From assembly GCA_012270795.1 (NCBI GenBank), contig JAAXHO010000284.1, positions 6,786 through 70,785 of the forward strand: a stretch of 64,000 bases of DNA, read 5' to 3'. The number at the start of each line of letters is the position of its first letter. Within the stretch, counting starts at the first letter, position 1. This stretch comes from Candidatus Poribacteria bacterium. GTDB taxonomy: Bacteria > Poribacteria > WGA-4E > WGA-3G. The notes beneath the pieces were generated by a model. It did no database searches. It saw only the letters and a list, made by a program, of their open reading frames with translations, and was not told the origin of the DNA. Position numbers and translations under genes: made by a program. Below, in pieces: positions 60,815 to 64,000 of the stretch.

Positions 60815-61474
60815 TTATTTAATTATTTTTCGAATAACTACAAAAGTACGGTTAAGTTCATCAATCGTACTTGCATATATATCTTCAATTTCTGCTCCGT
60901 ACAAATTTAAGGTGTTCTTACTATGCTTAATCTCGGTATCTATCTCACAGGATTTGTAGGCAATCCACCTGCCTGATGATTTTAGTAACGGCAAACAGTA
61001 TGCAACTGAATCTGCTAAAGAAGCGACATACCGCGTAAAAACCCAATCGTAAGTATTTAAAAATTCTTCAGTTTCCACATAATTTTCAGCCCGTAGTGCC
61101 AAGACCGATGGTGAAGCATCAAATTCCAATTGTGAAATAAGATATTTTAGGAATGCCACCTTTTTTTGAGATGCCTCCACAAGTGTCAAGCAAATATTGG
61201 GGACACATATTTTCAGTATGACACCCGGAAAACCTGCTCCGGTTCCAATGTCAATAACTTTTTGTCCTTCCCCAATGGTAATGTGCTTCAGGACACTGAT
61301 AGAATCAAGGAAATGTTTATATATGATTTCATTATCGTCTTGAAGCGTTGTTAGGTTCATGTGAGAATTCCACCGTTGCAATTCAGTTCGAAATAGCGTA
61401 AGTTGTTCTAATTGATTTGTTGTAAGTGGAAACCCATGACGGTTGAATACCTCTTTTATTTTTTTGTGGAACAT
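60815..61474 (-). CDS. rsmG: 16S rRNA (guanine-527-N7)-methyltransferase
   Basis: Methylates G527 of 16S rRNA. The GidB signatures are present: LQRWNSHMNLT near the N terminus, HFLDSISVL, the AdoMet loop VIDIGTGAGFPGVILKI, LVEASQKKVAFL and the catalytic VFTRYVASL. The length of 219 residues is standard. It follows mnmG by seven bases, the conserved gidA-gidB arrangement. Loss of this gene gives low-level streptomycin resistance in many bacteria. Confidence 0.95.
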   Translation of the reverse strand: MFHKKIKEVFNRHGFPLTTNQLEQLTLFRTELQRWNSHMNLTTLQDDNEIIYKHFLDSISVLKHITIGEGQKVIDIGTGAGFPGVILKICVPNICLTLVEASQKKVAFLKYLISQLEFDASPSVLALRAENYVETEEFLNTYDWVFTRYVASLADSVAYCLPLLKSSGRWIAYKSCEIDTEIKHSKNTLNLYGAEIEDIYASTIDELNRTFVVIRKIIK

Positions 61475-61481
61475 TTTTTAA

Positions 61482-63356
61482 CTAACGTTTATGTTGATGC
61501 AACATGACCATCAGAATTGATATGTCAGCTGGCGAAACACCTGGCAGCCGAGATGCTTGTCCAATAGATGTAGGTCGGATTTTTTCAAGTTTCTCACATG
61601 CTTCAGTTTTGAGTCCGTGTACATCTACATAGTTAAATGTATCGGGAATTCTTAGGTTTTCTAATTTTTTGAACTGATGAATTTGCCGTTGTTGTCTTTG
61701 AATGTACCCATCGTACTTTATTTGTATCTCAACCTGTTCTTTTACAGAATCTGGCAGTTCCTCATCTGATGGAGAAAGCCGTTCAATGTGATTATAACAA
61801 AGTTCGGGGCGTTTTAGCAGGTCTGCCAATACAGTTGGTTGTTTGAGTTTTCCTGTTTCAGCAATTTGGGATAGTTTATCAACTGTAGCTGCATTTGGTG
61901 TCAGTCGTGTTTCATCCAATCTCTTGAGTTCTTTCTGAATAGATGCAGACTTCTTCTGGAATCTTCCATAAGCTTCATCATCAACAAGTCCAATCTGTCT
62001 TCCAATTTCAGTAAGACGTAGATCAGCGTTGTCTTCTCTTAGAGTTAAACGATATTCAGCTCGCGAAGTAAACATACGGTAAGGTTCACGGATGTCTAAT
62101 GTAACCAGATCATCAATGAGCACAGCAATGTATGCTTGTGACCTGTCGAGTATAAGAGATTCTTCACCCTTGACTTTTAATGCAGCGTTAATTCCTGCCA
62201 TAAGTCCTTGTGCGGCAGCTTCTTCGTATCCTGTTGTTCCGTTGAGTTGTCCAGCAAAATAGAGTCTAGGAACTGCTTTCGTTTCAAGCGTGGGTTGAAG
62301 TTGGGTGGCAGGTGCAAAGTCATATTCAACAGCGTATCCAAACCGCATTATTTCGGCATTTTCTAATCCACGGATGCTATGGACCATTTCTACCTGTACA
62401 TCTTCGGGTAAACTTGCGGAGATGCCGTTAAGGTAAATTTCTTCGGTATCCATTCCTTCTGGTTCTACAAAGACTTGATGCTTTTTCTTATCCGCAAAAC
62501 GGACGACTTTATCCTCAATAGATGGACAATAACGAGGTCCAATACCGACGATGCGACCACTGTACATTGCGGAACGGTGGAGATTATCTCTGATGATTTG
62601 ATGCGTCTTTTCGTTTGTGTAGGTAAGATAACACGGAACTTGCGGTTGTGTAATTTTTTCGGTGGAAAAAGAGAAGGGAAGTGGATTTTCATCACCCGGT
62701 TGGACTTCCATTTGTGTTATGTCAATAGTGTGTGCATTGACACGCGGTGGTGTACCCGTTTTTAGTCTACCAATTTCAAATCCGAGGTTTAGGAAACTAT
62801 CGGAAAGTTTCTCGGCGGCAGACTCACCTGCTCTACCAGCACTATAGGATACATCTCCGATATGAACTGTGCCTCTCAAAAAAGTGCCGGTGGTAAGGAT
62901 AACAGTATCACCGTAATATGCGGTTTGTGTTTGGCTTTTTATTCCAACGCAACGTCCATTGTCGGTAAGTAATTCTTCCACCAACACTTGTTTGATGTCA
63001 AGCTGTTCCTGTCTTTCCAGCACACGTTTCATTTCATCTTGGTATGCTTTTTTATCTGCTTGTGCGCGGCTTGAACGGACTGCTGGTCCCTTTTTTGTAT
63101 TTAAACGACGGAATTGGATACCAGTTTTATCAATGTTCTTTGCCATCTCACCACCAAGTGCATCTATCTCCTTAACAAGATGTCCCTTTGCAAGACCACC
63201 GATAGCAGGATTACAAGACATTTTGGCAATAGTATCCAGATTGATGGTAACGATGAGTGTTTCGCATCCCATGCGGGAAGCAGCAAGAGCTGCTTCACAT
63301 CCTGCATGACCTGCGCCGACTACTATGACATCGTAATGCTTGTGATACTTATTCAT
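61482..63356 (-). CDS. mnmG: tRNA U34 5-carboxymethylaminomethyl modification enzyme
   Basis: FAD-dependent GidA, which with MnmE modifies the wobble uridine of several tRNAs. The FAD loop is VVGAGHAGCEAALAASRMG. CNPAIGGLAKGHLVKEIDALGGEM is the MnmG signature, and GYEEAAAQGLMAGINAA and the helical C-terminal domain (RTPSIGQASRLPGVSPADI-like, here RPTSIGQASRLPGVSPAD) complete the protein. At 624 residues the length is typical. The ATG at 63356 is preferred to a GTG nine bases earlier because AAAGGT is then nine bases away. It is the first gene of the mnmG-rsmG pair. MnmE is not in the window. Confidence 0.96.
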   Translation of the reverse strand: MNKYHKHYDVIVVGAGHAGCEAALAASRMGCETLIVTINLDTIAKMSCNPAIGGLAKGHLVKEIDALGGEMAKNIDKTGIQFRRLNTKKGPAVRSSRAQADKKAYQDEMKRVLERQEQLDIKQVLVEELLTDNGRCVGIKSQTQTAYYGDTVILTTGTFLRGTVHIGDVSYSAGRAGESAAEKLSDSFLNLGFEIGRLKTGTPPRVNAHTIDITQMEVQPGDENPLPFSFSTEKITQPQVPCYLTYTNEKTHQIIRDNLHRSAMYSGRIVGIGPRYCPSIEDKVVRFADKKKHQVFVEPEGMDTEEIYLNGISASLPEDVQVEMVHSIRGLENAEIMRFGYAVEYDFAPATQLQPTLETKAVPRLYFAGQLNGTTGYEEAAAQGLMAGINAALKVKGEESLILDRSQAYIAVLIDDLVTLDIREPYRMFTSRAEYRLTLREDNADLRLTEIGRQIGLVDDEAYGRFQKKSASIQKELKRLDETRLTPNAATVDKLSQIAETGKLKQPTVLADLLKRPELCYNHIERLSPSDEELPDSVKEQVEIQIKYDGYIQRQQRQIHQFKKLENLRIPDTFNYVDVHGLKTEACEKLEKIRPTSIGQASRLPGVSPADISILMVMLHQHKR

Positions 63357-63397
63357 GACGTTCACACCTTTTTCTCAGTTGTAATTTTTAATAACGT

Positions 63398-64000
63398 CTA
63401 TAATCCTTCGTAAATGATGTTGAGTACGAGTTTACCTACAACTTCTAAACTCTTGGGACTACACTTATCTACCGTATCCTCAAGCGTATGCCAGTAAGGA
63501 TAATCAAAGTCGATAATGTTCACCATAGGTATTCCTACTTTGATCAGAGGAATATGGTCATCCAAAATTGCCAGACCTAATTTATGTTGGAAAGGGACTA
63601 AACCGAGTTCTTCTGCCCGTTTCCAGATAGCAGACGCATAATCTGGATTTGCATTCCAAGAGTATCTTTCAATCGGTATTTGTAAATCTTTGTCACCTAT
63701 CATATCCAAGAGTATGCCGTAGTTAGGTTTCCATTTTCCCATATTTTTGGCAAAATACTTTGAGCCGAGAAACATCTGATCAACGCTTTTTCCATAATCC
63801 TCACCATCAAACAGTATTATAACAATACGACGGGGTGGCGGAGTCTCCTTTAAGATACGCGCGATTTCAAGCAATACTGCTACACCTGATGCACCGTCAT
63901 TTGCCCCCATAATTGGTTGCCGCTGGTTATCCGCATCTGCGTCTTTATCTGCACACGGACGTGTGTCCCAATGTGCAGCGAGCAGTAGCGTCTCCTTATG
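63398..64000 (-). CDS. M28 family zinc peptidase / glutaminyl cyclase-like, 5' end beyond window
   Basis: The frame is open to the window edge, so the start is missing. Visible motifs are LLLAAHWDTRP (first zinc His/Asp), MGANDGASGVAVLLEIAR (bridging Asp), VIILFDGEDYG (catalytic Glu region), GILLDMIGD and VNIIDFDYPYWHTLEDTVDKC (last zinc His). Together these define the M28 aminopeptidase fold. The DGED and WHT motifs resemble glutaminyl-peptide cyclotransferase-type members as much as true aminopeptidases, so the reaction (peptide cleavage or pyroglutamate formation) is undecided. Export cannot be judged without the N terminus. An internal ATG at 63910 is not the start. Confidence 0.88.
   Translation of the reverse strand, partial: HKETLLLAAHWDTRPCADKDADADNQRQPIMGANDGASGVAVLLEIARILKETPPPRRIVIILFDGEDYGKSVDQMFLGSKYFAKNMGKWKPNYGILLDMIGDKDLQIPIERYSWNANPDYASAIWKRAEELGLVPFQHKLGLAILDDHIPLIKVGIPMVNIIDFDYPYWHTLEDTVDKCSPKSLEVVGKLVLNIIYEGL

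Overview
The window comes from an AT-rich bacterial chromosome. The gene content (formylglycine sulfatases, several phytanoyl-CoA-dioxygenase-like enzymes, LamG, NHL, WD40 and BNR propeller proteins, an archaeal-type pantoate kinase, and ECF sigma factors with huge C-terminal extensions) resembles Candidatus Poribacteria or a related sponge/marine lineage. That placement is an inference from gene content, not from a marker-gene tree. No rRNA, tRNA or CRISPR array was seen.

Layout. 0-9.8 kb (mostly minus strand): pantoate kinase, a type II restriction-modification pair, an Uma2-family protein, two tandem sulfatases (one with a Tat signal, one without), an AAA ATPase/DUF4276 pair that looks like a split OLD-type defence module, and a PhyH dioxygenase. 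10-20 kb (minus): a second PhyH, a frameshifted Rpn/PD-(D/E)XK gene, a glycosyltransferase, prs, gpmI, a secreted LamG protein and a large unknown helical protein in two overlapping frames. 20.3-26.1 kb (plus): a compact run of aldo/keto reductase, LLM flavin oxidoreductase, sigma-54 response regulator, glycerophosphodiesterase, DUF2064 and SDR. 26-30.4 kb: a toxin-antitoxin locus whose toxin is wrecked by a MITE, yjbQ, a GH32 glycosidase, and 1.6 kb of repeat-rich non-coding DNA.

30.4-43.8 kb is the most unusual part. Four tandem paralogues each encode a complete ECF sigma factor (regions 2 and 4), one transmembrane helix, and a large predicted extracytoplasmic beta-propeller: WD40 in copy 1, a LolA-like domain plus 12 WD40 repeats in copy 2, and BNR/Asp-box repeats in copies 3 and 4. 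Each copy is preceded by a similar ECF-type promoter, with TGCACC/TGCAACC about 16-17 bp from CGTCA. This suggests autoregulated, membrane-tethered sigma factors with exchangeable sensors.

43.8-54.5 kb (minus): a 1221-residue outer-membrane barrel candidate, TolB-like and NHL propellers, lipoproteins, a ROK sugar kinase (frameshifted), galactokinase and a degenerate AccD-like protein. 54.6-60.7 kb (minus): a partner-switching module (two STAS proteins, an RsbW-type kinase, a receiver-PP2C phosphatase, a hybrid-free histidine kinase, and a HEAT-repeat gene carrying an in-frame TGA). 60.8-64 kb: rsmG, mnmG and a partial M28 peptidase.

Six genes are split at points where one base added to or removed from a short homopolymer would restore the frame. 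This is either widespread recent decay or uncorrected indels in the assembly. Several dispersed palindromic elements carry the word GGTAGGAGCGACC, including a MITE with two full copies in opposite orientations.
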